DNA of 64,000 nt from Saccharicrinis sp965230625 (GTDB lineage: Bacteria; Bacteroidota; Bacteroidia; Bacteroidales; Marinilabiliaceae): positions 4,464,001-4,528,000 of the forward strand of contig CBDDLL010000001.1 of NCBI GenBank assembly GCA_965230625.1, in the 5' to 3' direction. Positions 16,860 to 28,500 of this stretch are shown here, piece by piece. The translations under genes and the position numbers were made by a program. The notes under the pieces are model-generated. The model was not told where the DNA came from, ran no database searches, and saw nothing but the letters and a program-made list of their open reading frames with translations. Position 1 is the first letter of the stretch. Each line of letters opens with the position of its first letter.

Positions 16860-18746
16860 ATGCCCGGACCTGCTATTCACCACATTGTAGCTAAAGAGGT
16901 CGTAAAGACCCTTAAGGCTAAATTAGAACCTTCGTATCATCCATTTTTAGATAAACTGGATGGGGAATTTGCCTCGGCATTCCTTCTTGGATGTCAAGGC
17001 CCCGATTTTTTATTCTTTAACACAAAAGATATTGATCCTGCACTAAAGAAATTTATTGATCTTTATCTGGATATTACAGATTTTATTGAAGACCTAAAAA
17101 AACAAATTAAAGACCTTATCCCTCAAGCATTAAAAGATGCCGCTGATACTCTTGAGGAGGTATATGATGACATTGAAGCTCGTTCATCAACCTTACAGGA
17201 AATTTCACAGCTAGTTAATGAAATTAAAAATCTGCTTAGTATACTTACAACGACTTTAACCGCTAAATTAGAAGAATTTATCACAGATAATGCAGAGTTA
17301 TTTGATCTATTAAAAAATCCTATTCAAGACGGGCAAGATTTTGATGATTGGTGGTGGTTTGACACTCTACACTATCGTCGCACAGGTAAGTTTGCACAAG
17401 CATTACTTGACAATTCAACTTCTGGAACCATAGAACATGCCTATGCTTTAGGGTATTTGACTCATTATTCGGCAGATATTGTGGGGCATCCTTTTGTTAA
17501 TATTGTTTCAGGTGGCCCCTATCGTAATCATCCTAAAAGACATAAACTGATTGAAAACCATCAGGATGTTATGGCTTATAAAAACTATACAAATGGAGGT
17601 GAATTTATTCAAAGTAAACTTGGTGAAGAATATATTATCAATGGGAATGAACGCGAACTTCCAGGTGGGCTGAATAAATTGATTCTGGAATCAATAGAAA
17701 AAGTTTATTTCGAAAATGGGCGTTCTCTATATGGTACAAAAATGAATACAGATGATCTTAATGATGCGTATAGGTTGTGGTTATATTGGTTTCGTAAATC
17801 AACTAATGCTCTTGACTTACCTAAACCTGAACCATACTCTTTTACAGAAGAAATGGAAGAAATCTGGAACCAGCTTGTTGAAAACTTTGAGGATCTGGGT
17901 TCTTCGATAGCGGATGGCATGAGTGGAGACAATGGGATAGTTGGCGTATTAAAGGCAATTGCAACAGCAATTCTGGCGCCATTCCTGGCAGCAGCAGCTA
18001 TAATTGATGCATTAATAGCCACTGTAACTACACTAACAGCGGCTCCAATAAGATTTCTAATTTCTTTAGCTTATGATGAGCTTTATAATGCCTACATGAA
18101 CCTTCATCAGGGGATTGTATTAAATGGTTTTGGATTTCCATTCAATTCACAACTTTCACATTATATCATACAGCATGTCTATAACTCAGGAGAACGTGAT
18201 GTAATTGGCCATAATGCTGCGAGTTTAATGAATTACTTCCCAACAAAAAAATTCAAACTGGATGGTATGGAATGTGAAAGCCATCTTATATACCCAATAC
18301 CCAATATGATTAACCTTGAAAAAGATAAATGTACTGGTGCTGCAAAGGTATATTATGGCTCCGATTTCTCAAGATACATATTTGGACCAATAGACTTTAA
18401 TAGAGACAGGTATGAAATAATGAAAGAATTCATTGAAAAATCTGACGGGGATAATGAATCTGATACAAACTCGAAATTCAATAACCTATCTTCAGTTGCG
18501 AACCAAGAAAGTTTGGGTTCTGCTGTTGAATTAAGCAGTACTCTTTATCAGGACTTTTTAAACAATTTGAATCTGGCTGATTTTAATCTTGACGCTGATA
18601 AAGGAATTGGATATAAAGCTTGGCGAAAAGTAAAAGAACATGACCATATTAATGATGAGACTAAAAATCATGTTCCTGTAACACCCGAAGACGCAGTTCT
18701 GAATACACAGACAGATATAATCGATCCCAGCAACAAAATATTATAA
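16860..18746 (+). CDS. Zinc-dependent phospholipase C-like protein
   Basis: This 628-aa protein starts with MPGPAIHHIVAKEV. It carries FLLGCQGPDFLFF and HAYALGYLTHYSADIVGHPF (near 195-215), the pattern of the zinc-dependent phospholipase C fold (N-terminal region and HxxxD/GH ligands). A coiled-coil insertion (about 75-140) and a small alanine-rich hydrophobic stretch (about 362-390) interrupt the domain. No signal peptide is seen. Bacterial proteins of this broad family often have unknown substrates; lipid headgroup hydrolysis is the default guess. It lies 64 nt after the M15-type peptidase gene, in the same operon. Confidence 0.8.
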   Translation: MPGPAIHHIVAKEVVKTLKAKLEPSYHPFLDKLDGEFASAFLLGCQGPDFLFFNTKDIDPALKKFIDLYLDITDFIEDLKKQIKDLIPQALKDAADTLEEVYDDIEARSSTLQEISQLVNEIKNLLSILTTTLTAKLEEFITDNAELFDLLKNPIQDGQDFDDWWWFDTLHYRRTGKFAQALLDNSTSGTIEHAYALGYLTHYSADIVGHPFVNIVSGGPYRNHPKRHKLIENHQDVMAYKNYTNGGEFIQSKLGEEYIINGNERELPGGLNKLILESIEKVYFENGRSLYGTKMNTDDLNDAYRLWLYWFRKSTNALDLPKPEPYSFTEEMEEIWNQLVENFEDLGSSIADGMSGDNGIVGVLKAIATAILAPFLAAAAIIDALIATVTTLTAAPIRFLISLAYDELYNAYMNLHQGIVLNGFGFPFNSQLSHYIIQHVYNSGERDVIGHNAASLMNYFPTKKFKLDGMECESHLIYPIPNMINLEKDKCTGAAKVYYGSDFSRYIFGPIDFNRDRYEIMKEFIEKSDGDNESDTNSKFNNLSSVANQESLGSAVELSSTLYQDFLNNLNLADFNLDADKGIGYKAWRKVKEHDHINDETKNHVPVTPEDAVLNTQTDIIDPSNKIL

Positions 18747-18835
18747 AGCTTAAAACTCGATTTGAAGAAGTTTTATAGAGTATAATTAGAAAAAAAGCTG
18801 AAAAAATAGTGCCGTTGAACCAATAAATAAACAAA

Positions 18836-19933
18836 ATGAAAACTTTAGAATTAATACATAAACTTAAAGATGATGCAAAAAGGGATTGGGAAAGGTTTTT
18901 AAAGAGTCCCAAGAATAAGGAATTATTTGGTGATGATGACGAAAAACCTAGGGACTTTAAAGACAAAACATTTCTATACATAGCATCATATGAAGGGGAT
19001 GTGGGAATTAGGCCAGTACCTTCGGGTACTACAGTCTGGAACAGTCCTAATATTGAACTATACAATTCTTCGGGAGAGTTAATCCCTACAAATGAATTGG
19101 CAAAAGGGCAAAAGCATAGGATTGAAGTTAAAGTACATAACGATGGAGACATGACTTGCAATTCATGTATTGTTGAATTGTTTATTTGTAATCCCTCATT
19201 AGGTTTTAACCGACCAAGTGCTACTCAAATAGGTATTCAATCTGTAAATGTATTAGGCCATGACGAAGCATTGGTCAATTTTGATTTTATTCCCGATGAA
19301 GAGGATGTTGGGCACCGATGCCTGTTTGCAAGGGCTTATAGCTATGTTACCGTTGATATGCCAGATTCTGCCGAGACTTTTTTTCCACGCACTGACAGAC
19401 ATATAGGCCAACAGAATTGTAACATAATAAGCCAGGGCAATGAGTTCGAATTTAACATTGTTAATACCTTGCAAATAGAGCAGGCAAATATTAGATTGAA
19501 AATCACTCAGAATAAAACACTTGTACAAAATTTTAAATTAAAAGGATTGGCAGATTTAAATACGACTAAAAGAAAATTTACTGCAAAAAGATTTCTGGTA
19601 CTAAAAAACAAAGAATCCAAACTTAAGACGACTCAAAACTTTAAAACAAATAAAACAGAAAGCAAAACAACCAAATACCTCATAGTAAAGTTAATCATAT
19701 ATCTTATTTCCCTGCTATGGAAGAGTAAAATAGATACAGAAAAGTATGAGGAAATTAAGAAAGATGGAAAAAATACATGGGCTCATGAATTTACACCAGG
19801 AGTTAATAAAATGACTCTAAGGATACCCTACTTTTTTATTTTTAAAAAGAGTGCAACGATATTTAATATTGAAGCTATAGATGTTAATACCAAAGCTAGT
19901 ATAGGAGGCATTACATTAATAGTAAAAGGGTAA
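18836..19933 (+). CDS. CARDB-like beta-sandwich protein
   Basis: This 365-aa protein has a short charged N-terminal helix. An Ig-like/CARDB-type domain at about 40-185 follows (SPNIELYNSSGELIP, KGQKHRIEVKVHNDGD, CIVELFICNP), then a lysine-rich region. One hydrophobic segment (KYLIVKLIIYLISLLW, about 278-296) and a C-terminal strand region follow. CARDB-type modules usually mediate protein-protein or cell-surface contacts. It sits between the phospholipase-like and HExxH proteins, so it may be an accessory or adaptor. Moderate confidence in the fold, none in the function. Confidence 0.65.
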   Translation: MKTLELIHKLKDDAKRDWERFLKSPKNKELFGDDDEKPRDFKDKTFLYIASYEGDVGIRPVPSGTTVWNSPNIELYNSSGELIPTNELAKGQKHRIEVKVHNDGDMTCNSCIVELFICNPSLGFNRPSATQIGIQSVNVLGHDEALVNFDFIPDEEDVGHRCLFARAYSYVTVDMPDSAETFFPRTDRHIGQQNCNIISQGNEFEFNIVNTLQIEQANIRLKITQNKTLVQNFKLKGLADLNTTKRKFTAKRFLVLKNKESKLKTTQNFKTNKTESKTTKYLIVKLIIYLISLLWKSKIDTEKYEEIKKDGKNTWAHEFTPGVNKMTLRIPYFFIFKKSATIFNIEAIDVNTKASIGGITLIVKG

Positions 19934-19969
19934 GAGATTTATTATACAAACTTAAAAATCACTTAAATT

Positions 19970-22075
19970 ATGGCTAATACTTATAAGGCTGAGTTTGTTC
20001 CAAATGCTATTGCTAGTATGCCAGATCCTTTTAATATTTTGCTGTTGTCAGAAGCGTTTAGGGAAGAAGATGAACCAATATTTAACAGTTTTACTGAGAA
20101 ATTAGCAGATGAATTATTTAAAATCCCTCCATTTCATTATTGTAAGGAATATATAAATATTTTTAGATGTTTTATTTCATCCAATTTCAATATTTTACCT
20201 GAAGAATGGAATAAAAATCAAGAATATAAAATAAGTCATTTAGTTGTATATCAAAACAAAATATATAAATCAACAAGTGAAATAGATAATTTAAATAAAA
20301 GACCTGATATTTCAGTTGATTATTGGCTTAAAATTGAGTCTGCTACAAGTTTTGGATTCTTTATAAAACCAGGTAATTCAATACAAAAAAAACTACCTGC
20401 ATATAGTTTATTAGACTACGAAGAACCTAAAAATATCATTGAAAATGTTAGTTTAGAAGGAATCGGTAATACAAAGGATATTTTTTTTGACAGCAGGATT
20501 AAAAGCTTTGGAGCAATCTGCATTATAATTAATAATAATAATGACGATAATCAGGAGAAAAACTACGAAATTAATTATGGAAATTATCCTGCATATAGTA
20601 ATGATATAGAAATAGATTCGTCACCATACAAAACAATTGCCAATTTAGTTTTTGAACCTATTTATCGATATTTCTGGATTGACCTACATGGTAATAAACC
20701 AATACGTTACGAAACTGAGAGTTCTGATGCGCCGATTAATGTTACCGGAAAATATTTACATTCATTTGCCCATGAACTAGCACATTCATTCGGATTAGCA
20801 GATGAATATCCAAGACACATTTTCGATATTAATGAAGATGTTAAAAACAGCTGGAAACCAAAAAACATTTCTCCAGTGTTATATGAAGATTTTATGAACA
20901 ACCATGGCATAACTGACCCTGCAGTTTTACTTAACAATGGCGATTTTCTAAACTTTCTACTTGATAATCTCAAGTGGAAGTCTCTTATGAGTGAGAATGA
21001 AAAAAATATATTAAAAAATGGAAATGGTTTTTTTCCATTGGATGTTCTTAGACCTGAGCATGAAACAAATGGGTTGCCTTATGGCTTTGATACTAAATAT
21101 CCTATACCAAACAATCAAAAAGTACACTGGTTCGATATTTATACTATTGAAGGAGGAGTTAGGTTAATGAATGGTGATGTTGTTAATAAAGAAATATTTA
21201 GATCAAATTTTGAATGCAAAATGAAAAATTATATCTACGGTTCGTATGCATTTCCAATAGAACGTTCTCCATTACCTCAAGAGCCAACAAGTCCTATTGA
21301 ACGATATGAAATTATTAAAAAATATATTACTACTAATAAAGAACAAGGCTCTCCCGATTTTTGTCGTATTTGCAACAATGAAATAAAATCAAAAATCACG
21401 GGGTTCAAATATCAGAAACTAGGAAATATAAACAGACATAAACTTGAGACAATCTATCAACAAGAAATAATTCCAAGAATAATAAAATCATTTCAATTAG
21501 AAGGTGTTATTTCATACAATTGGATATTTAAAGCAACTACAAGGTCATATTTGATGTTTATCCAACTAAATAGTACAAAAAGTATGTCAATAAAAGCAAA
21601 AAAATTAGGAAACCAAGATAGTTCACCAATTCATCTCTTTCTTGATTACAACGGATTAATGTGTGATCCAGTCTTTTATGATCTTTATCGATTAAGTAGT
21701 GAAAATATCTTTCCAGACTATTCGAACTTACCTACTCAATCTCCCTTTAAGTATCTCGATAATGAAGGAGGAGAACAAAGCTTTATCAATAAATTAGTTA
21801 CAAAAGGGGTGATTGGAACAACAAGGCATATAAGTCTACGATTTTTAAGGAATAAACTTAGAGATACTTCCATTGGAAAATACAACGATATAATCAGTGA
21901 TTCTGAAATTGCAGATTACATTTTTAACAACAATGATAATTTAATTAGCGATCCACTTTCAAATATTATTGAGTTAAAAACAGAATGGGATTTGATAAAA
22001 AACATGAATTTTAGTCGGTATCATCATAAGCCACTCGATATGGACAAACCCTTAAAATATGTACTAAATCTATAA
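19970..22075 (+). CDS. M64-like zinc metalloprotein with carbohydrate-binding-like insert
   Basis: This 701-aa protein shows EWNKNQEYKISHLVVYQNKI with a following YWLKIES (about residues 82-126). That pattern (W...Y..G..V.Y..K.Y...... W) matches carbohydrate-binding module family 5/12. The catalytic-type motif is HSFAHELAHSFGLADEYPR (H268, E269, H272), close to the HExGHxxxGLxDEY signature of M64 (IgA peptidase-like) enzymes. The last 300 residues are unassigned. No signal peptide is visible. It ends 4 nt before the DUF6603 gene. It is likely a metallopeptidase or a processing subunit for neighbouring giant proteins (inference). Confidence 0.7.
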   Translation: MANTYKAEFVPNAIASMPDPFNILLLSEAFREEDEPIFNSFTEKLADELFKIPPFHYCKEYINIFRCFISSNFNILPEEWNKNQEYKISHLVVYQNKIYKSTSEIDNLNKRPDISVDYWLKIESATSFGFFIKPGNSIQKKLPAYSLLDYEEPKNIIENVSLEGIGNTKDIFFDSRIKSFGAICIIINNNNDDNQEKNYEINYGNYPAYSNDIEIDSSPYKTIANLVFEPIYRYFWIDLHGNKPIRYETESSDAPINVTGKYLHSFAHELAHSFGLADEYPRHIFDINEDVKNSWKPKNISPVLYEDFMNNHGITDPAVLLNNGDFLNFLLDNLKWKSLMSENEKNILKNGNGFFPLDVLRPEHETNGLPYGFDTKYPIPNNQKVHWFDIYTIEGGVRLMNGDVVNKEIFRSNFECKMKNYIYGSYAFPIERSPLPQEPTSPIERYEIIKKYITTNKEQGSPDFCRICNNEIKSKITGFKYQKLGNINRHKLETIYQQEIIPRIIKSFQLEGVISYNWIFKATTRSYLMFIQLNSTKSMSIKAKKLGNQDSSPIHLFLDYNGLMCDPVFYDLYRLSSENIFPDYSNLPTQSPFKYLDNEGGEQSFINKLVTKGVIGTTRHISLRFLRNKLRDTSIGKYNDIISDSEIADYIFNNNDNLISDPLSNIIELKTEWDLIKNMNFSRYHHKPLDMDKPLKYVLNL

Positions 22076-22079
22076 GATT

Positions 22080-25000
22080 ATGGCAATTAGTACTGTAGAA
22101 CGATTTTTAAAGTTTTTTCCAACTATAATTGATAATGTAGCGGAAAAATTTAGTCCTCCCGAAGAACTTGTTGAGTTGTTAAATGATCTGGGATGGGATT
22201 TTCCTATTGATGAAGCCCCGGATTTTGAAGCTTTAGTTGATACTGTAAATAACCTAATTGATGCAGTATTTAATTTGGAGGATGCAAACGGGACAGTTGA
22301 ATATCTTAGGGCAATTTCCGATTTGGCAAATGAATTAAATAATACCATTTCAACTATTAGTGATATACAAGCATTCTTTGAATCTATTGGCAATGCCTGG
22401 CAAGCTTTACCAGCATATATTGAAGAATTCCCTCAACAATTAATTGACTATTTAATAATTGATTATTTAGAAAATTACTACCCTGGCGTTTTTACTTTTC
22501 TGAGGATAGCCCACATCATTGAAATTGATAAATATTACACTCCAAAATTAGATAATGGCGATAATGATCCAAACAGAATACCTTACGACAGAAAAACTTT
22601 ACACTTAAATGAACTAGGAAATTTAATAGCGAATCCATCTAATTTCTTAACCAGAATTTACCAATGGGGAACCGACCAATTCGATTCTCAGAGGTTTCTT
22701 AATAAGCTTGAGGAAATATGCATCGATCTAAATTTACCAGCAGGACAGTACAATGCAAACCCAACCATTGCTACAAACTTGTTAGGAATAGAAAATCCAA
22801 CTTTTGCCCAAATCGGTAAAGAACTTCATATTCCAATTTATGAAGTACCCGATGAAGATATTGGTTATGTTGATGCAGGTGTAAATATTTATCCTATTCC
22901 CGGCAACGATTCTTTATTACCCGGATTTTGCCTAATTCCTTATTTTAATGGTGGAACCGAATTGAAATTGGATTTTGGCACAGGGCTGCAAATGGAATTG
23001 GAAGGAGATATAACCAGTGGAATTGGAATTGTAGTTAGACCAGGCAACATTCAAACAAAGAATAATCTGTTGACTGCTCAGCCGGTAAATTATGCAGCTA
23101 AACTTAAAGCTAAATTCTCGCAGAAACCACCTCATGAATTAAAGCTTATATTTGGTACCCCCGATGAAACCAGGCTTGGTTTTAAAAACATTTCTCAATC
23201 AATATTTATTGAAGTAAATTCAAACAACCAGAATAACCTTTCATTTGAATTGAATTTGGAAGGTGGTGAATTTGTGTTCGATCCCTCTCAGGGAGATAGT
23301 TTTATATCCGAAATATTTTCCGATTTAAAAGTAGAGACTTTTTTCGACATAATATTGGGATGGTCTAACAGTGACGGCATTTATTTTAAAGGAAGCGGTG
23401 ATTTGTCAATTTATTTACCCACTCATTTTACAATAGGTCCTTTAGAATTAATAGGCACGAACATCAAGATACTCTCTGATAATGGAAAGTTACCTGTTAC
23501 ACTCGGAACAAATGTAAAAGGTAACCTTGGCCCTTTGTTTTTTTCGTTGGAGGATTTTGGATTAAGTTTTAATTTTAAATTTCCGGATAACTCCAACGGA
23601 AACCTAGGCCCTGTTGACCTAAATATGAGGTTTAAGCCTCCTTACGGTGTTTTACTTTCTTTAAACATAGAAAAAACCGTTAAAGGCGGTGGATTTATTA
23701 GATATTGGCCGGATCGTTTTGAATACAATGGCATTTTTGAGCTTACTATTTTTGAATTGGTATCGGTTAAAGCCATTGGTATTATCAATACGCGCTTACC
23801 GGATGGCAGCGAAGGATATTCGGTTTTAATAATGCTAACTGCCGAATTTGGTTCGGGCGTTCAATTAGGCCTTGGCTTTACTTTACTTGCTGTTGGAGGC
23901 TTGGTAGGAATACACCGCACTATGTTGTTGGAAAAAATTGGCAGGGGAGTCCGCGATAATTCCATTAACAGCGTTATGTTCCCCCAAAATGTGTTTGATA
24001 ATGCCCCCCGTATTATTAATGATTTAAATACATTCTTTCCGGCACAAAAAGATGAACACCTAATAGGCCCAATGGCAAAAATTGGTTGGGGTACACCCCA
24101 AAAAATTGAAATATCCCTTGGGGTTATTGTTCAGTTTTCGGGCGATATTGGCATACTCGGTATTATTAAAATTGCACTGCCCGATAAGAACAAACCTGCC
24201 ATACTGTTACAAGTTAATTTTCTTGGGGCACTTGAGGTCAGTAAAAAACGAATTTGGTTTTTTGCAAGCTTATTTGATTCGAATGTGCTTGGTGTTACAT
24301 TGGCCGGCGAATTTGGCTTGTTAATAGCCTGGGGTAACAATAGCAATTTTTTAACAAGTGCCGGAGGATTTCATCCTGCATTCGATGTTCCCGCACTTCC
24401 CTTTCCAGTACCGAAAAGAATTTCTGTTACATTTATAAATGAACCTGGATTGAAATTGCGTGCCATGGGGTATTTTGCTGTTACCAGTAATACCGCTCAA
24501 TTTGGTGCGCGCGCAGAGTTTTTTGCCGGAGTTGATGAATTTAAGGCAGAAGGTCATATTGCTTTTGATGCGTTATTTCAGTTTTCTCCTTTTTATTTTA
24601 TCATTTCCATTTCCAGCTCATTGGGGGTAAAAGTTTTTGGAATTGGATTGTTTACCGTTCGGGTATCTTTATCGCTCGAAGGCCCCACCCCTTGGCGCGC
24701 TAGAGGAACCGGATATATTTCAGTTTTGTTATTCGAATTTGATGTTGACTTTGATGTAACTTTTGGCAGCAACCGAAAAGTAACACTTGAACCCATTGCT
24801 ATAAAGCAAAAACTAATTGACGAACTCAGTAAAGATGAAAACTGGCAGACTGAATCACCGAAAGGAAATAAAAACCTGGTTACACTCCGTAAATTAGGGC
24901 CTGAAGAATCAGAACGGTTCCTGCACCCGGTCGGGGATATACGTATAAGTCAGCAATTATTGCCACTAGGTAAAACGCTCGATTTTATAGGTTATCAGCC

Positions 25001-25559
25001 ACTTGCCGATTACAAGAAGTTTACCATCGGAATTAATAATGCAACCATTGCCTATGAGAAGTTTGCCATGGGACAGTTCCTTAAAAAAAGGGATAGCGAA
25101 AACCTTTCGCAAGACGCGTATGAGGATCAACAAGGGGGAGTTATCTATACTCCTGCGGCAGGATCGTACAAAACCGGGAAAGCAACAAAAAGAACAGTAC
25201 GGTATGAAAAAGAAATTATAGATATTTTGTATCGAAGAGCGCCAAAAGTGCGCGCTAAAGGTGTTGATGTATTTCACCGCAGACATTTGCTAGGCAATGC
25301 AGCTGGCATATCAGTATTAGGAAAAGCGAACAAACCTGAATTAATTAATCCTGATACAGTAGTTTCTTTAAAACGGAATGCTACAGTTATTGTAAATTCC
25401 GATGATAACACACGCTTCTCTGACCAAAACAATTCCAATTTTCAAACAACTTTTGCCAGTGAATCATTGGCTACAGAATACCTGACTGAAGCCGTTGCAA
25501 AAGATCCTGGTCTTGAAAATAAACTTCAAATAATTCCCGAAAATGAATTAGTAGTATGA
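22080..25559 (+). CDS. DUF6603-family giant beta-rich protein
   Basis: This 1159-aa protein has a helical N-terminal domain (about 1-170). A very long region of repeated amphipathic strands follows. It carries the hallmark DUF6603 segments GLGFTLLAVGGLVGIHRTM (about 598-616), PMAKIGWGTPQ, GGFHPAFDVPALPFPVPKR, SNTAQFGARAEFFAG, FDALFQFSPFYFI and LEGPTPWRARGTG. The strand pattern (alternating hydrophobic residues, glycine turns) could form an extended groove or solenoid. There is no signal peptide. Known members occur in giant-gene clusters of several phyla, without an assigned function as far as I know. It is coupled to the next gene by a 4-nt overlap. Confidence 0.85.
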   Translation: MAISTVERFLKFFPTIIDNVAEKFSPPEELVELLNDLGWDFPIDEAPDFEALVDTVNNLIDAVFNLEDANGTVEYLRAISDLANELNNTISTISDIQAFFESIGNAWQALPAYIEEFPQQLIDYLIIDYLENYYPGVFTFLRIAHIIEIDKYYTPKLDNGDNDPNRIPYDRKTLHLNELGNLIANPSNFLTRIYQWGTDQFDSQRFLNKLEEICIDLNLPAGQYNANPTIATNLLGIENPTFAQIGKELHIPIYEVPDEDIGYVDAGVNIYPIPGNDSLLPGFCLIPYFNGGTELKLDFGTGLQMELEGDITSGIGIVVRPGNIQTKNNLLTAQPVNYAAKLKAKFSQKPPHELKLIFGTPDETRLGFKNISQSIFIEVNSNNQNNLSFELNLEGGEFVFDPSQGDSFISEIFSDLKVETFFDIILGWSNSDGIYFKGSGDLSIYLPTHFTIGPLELIGTNIKILSDNGKLPVTLGTNVKGNLGPLFFSLEDFGLSFNFKFPDNSNGNLGPVDLNMRFKPPYGVLLSLNIEKTVKGGGFIRYWPDRFEYNGIFELTIFELVSVKAIGIINTRLPDGSEGYSVLIMLTAEFGSGVQLGLGFTLLAVGGLVGIHRTMLLEKIGRGVRDNSINSVMFPQNVFDNAPRIINDLNTFFPAQKDEHLIGPMAKIGWGTPQKIEISLGVIVQFSGDIGILGIIKIALPDKNKPAILLQVNFLGALEVSKKRIWFFASLFDSNVLGVTLAGEFGLLIAWGNNSNFLTSAGGFHPAFDVPALPFPVPKRISVTFINEPGLKLRAMGYFAVTSNTAQFGARAEFFAGVDEFKAEGHIAFDALFQFSPFYFIISISSSLGVKVFGIGLFTVRVSLSLEGPTPWRARGTGYISVLLFEFDVDFDVTFGSNRKVTLEPIAIKQKLIDELSKDENWQTESPKGNKNLVTLRKLGPEESERFLHPVGDIRISQQLLPLGKTLDFIGYQPLADYKKFTIGINNATIAYEKFAMGQFLKKRDSENLSQDAYEDQQGGVIYTPAAGSYKTGKATKRTVRYEKEIIDILYRRAPKVRAKGVDVFHRRHLLGNAAGISVLGKANKPELINPDTVVSLKRNATVIVNSDDNTRFSDQNNSNFQTTFASESLATEYLTEAVAKDPGLENKLQIIPENELVV

Positions 25560-28500
25560 GTGAAACGATAGCAAACTACAGCTTCCTTCCCTACTTACGG
25601 CAGGGTATTTCGGCCAATAGTCTATTAGAGCTGGATAATTATCATAATAAGATAACAGTTAACTTACCTATTAATGGAGTTCGCACAAACGAACAAAGTG
25701 AAAATCCGGTTGAAACCATCTCTAAGTCAATTAAATTATATGGTCCGGGCGATATTATAGGTATCGACAGCAAGGCTTGGATTAAAACAGAACCAAACAA
25801 TGGCATTACAAACTTCGAATCGAATTATTTACCATATATTGAGTTTTACGATGAAGATTTCCCGTGGCGCTACTCTTTAGGCACGACCAATGAGACTGAT
25901 CGGTTAATGCCATGGCTTGCCCTGGTTGTGCTTAAGGCTGATGAATTTAGCGATGGTAACGATGTAAGGAATAAACCCCTGCCATATATAACTGTAAAAA
26001 ATACAGCAGAATCATTCCCTCTGCACAATCAACTTTGGGCATGGGCACATGTTCATATTAACGGTGAACTTACTTCTGAAAGCATACAAACCGGCTCAGA
26101 CAATACCGTTAAGAGGTTTAAAGAAATATTAAATAATAATCCAAATCACACATACTCTCGTCTGCTTTGTCCAAGAAAACTTAGTCCGAATACAGAATAT
26201 ACTGCATTTTTGATTCCGGTTTACGAGCTTGGGCGGAGAGCAGGTTTAGGTATTACCCTGGACAGTATTGATAACCCGGAAATGGTTTCATGGGAAAATT
26301 CCAGTGTCAAAGAGTTTCCTTACTACCATACATGGAAATTTCAAACAGCAACTCTGGGCGATTTTGAATACCTGGTGGAATTACTTGAACCTAAGCCTGT
26401 TGACAATCGCGTAGGGAAACGAAAAATAAAGGTGAAAAACCCCGCTCCAAATATTACCGGAATTTCAGAAAATGATGGAGAACTAGAACTCTATTTAGGT
26501 GGAGCTTTAAAAGTACCGAATGATAATATTGAGCCAATCCCCGGTAATTTCCCTCATATATTTCAAACCAAACTTGCTGAATTCATAAATCTAGCAGCCT
26601 ATAATGGACCAAAGCAAGCAGATGAAAACGAAAATATTAATAACGAAGACCCTGTTATAACTTCACCACTTTATGGGCGCTGGCAAGCTAGCGTAAACCG
26701 TCTTTTAAAAGATGAGGCAGGTATTAATTTACCAAACAATCAAAACTGGATTCATAATTTAAGCCTTGATCCAAGACATCGAGCTACAGCAGCCTTTGGC
26801 ACACAGGTAATTCAAAACAATAAAGACGATTATTTACAGCAAGCCTGGAAACAGGTTGGCGATATTATGGAAGCGAATGCCATTATCCGTAAGGCTCAGC
26901 TCTCAAAAGCCGTACTCGGTGCCTTTAAAAACAAGTTTTCAGATGCATTAGCTTCTCAGTCAATAGGACAATTTATTGCATACACTTCACCGGTTGCAAA
27001 TCGGGTAATAAGCAGTGAAGCTACTGTGGCTAAAGAAGATGGAAAGCTAAACAATAAAAACATATATTATAACCTGCAACAAAGTGCTATTCCTAATACC
27101 ATCACCTCAATGTCGGTACGAAAAGTAATGCGCCCCGGCAGCAAAGTATACAAAAAACTTCAATTTGCGAAAAGGGATGAACTTGGTGAAATTGTAACAA
27201 GGTTAAACAATAAAGAAATACGGCTTAGCAATCCAAAGTCGTTATCTACGGAATTACCAGGCATCGAAAGTAATGTCAACAGTTTAAAGCCTAATAACTT
27301 ACCACAATGGACTGCCGATATTCTCATTAAATATAAATGGATAAAATATATCCCATTGGCATTATCCGTACTTTTTTTTCTTCTGCTAATTCTCTTAAAA
27401 CAAGCTATAAGTATTAACTCAGTATTAGGGTCATTAGCTGCCATTATGCTTTTTGTCTATTACTATTTGAACAAAACTTCTGTAAAAATCGAAAAATCAG
27501 AATCTGCATCTGTAAAACTCATACAAAGTAAAGGTACTGCCGAAGAGCTAATAAATGATTTACCCAAATGCCCCGATTTTAAAATATCCACTACCCCACG
27601 AAGCGCAACAGTATCACCAGGGGAAACCGATAGTAGGGAGGCTTTTAAGTTTAAAGAAGCTCTCAAGAATTGTTATGCCATAAACGAGGAAAGTATTAAG
27701 CAAGGAATTGTAGTTGAGAAAAATAGTATTAACATTCAAATGGCTGTTTCCGATATTCAGAAGACTATACATCCAAAGGATGCAATGCAAAGTTTTATCT
27801 ACGAAGGACTTTTGAAAGTTCCCCCCTCTATTAAGAGAAACGAAAGCATTGATATTGGAGAATTACTGGCAGAACCCGATATAAGCGATCCTATGTATAA
27901 ACCGCTTAGTGAGTTATCGACTGATAATTTTCTGCCAAATATTAACTTTATCGGACAAAATACTATATCGCTACTCGAAACCAACCAAGAGTTTATTGAA
28001 GCATATATGGTGGGGATAAATGATGCTTTCTCAAACAGGCTTTTTACTAATGAATATCCTACCAAGAGGCGTGGAACACCTTGCCGGCAATTTTGGAATA
28101 TCAGTAACGCTTTGCTCGAGCTGGACATCGAAATGCTGGAAGAAGAAGAACAAAAAATAAGACAAGATTTAAACAGTCAAGGATTTGAAGTTACCGACGA
28201 ACTTGTTGACAGAACATTGAATGCTTTTATAAAAGACAAGTATAAAGATATTCCAAAGATTCATAAATGGTCTAAAAAATCGAAATTGGGTGAACACGAC
28301 AATCGGGAACAGGACAGAAAAAATAAAAGCGAACTGGTACTGGTGATTCGTGGTGAATTGCTAAAAAAATTCCCAACTGCAGTTATTTATGCACAAAAAG
28401 CACGTTGGAACGATAAAAACGGAGAACCCGATACAGATGTGGCCCGGGAGCTTTATGAGAACATTTACCTTGATGACGAACAAACCGAAATTAATCCGGA

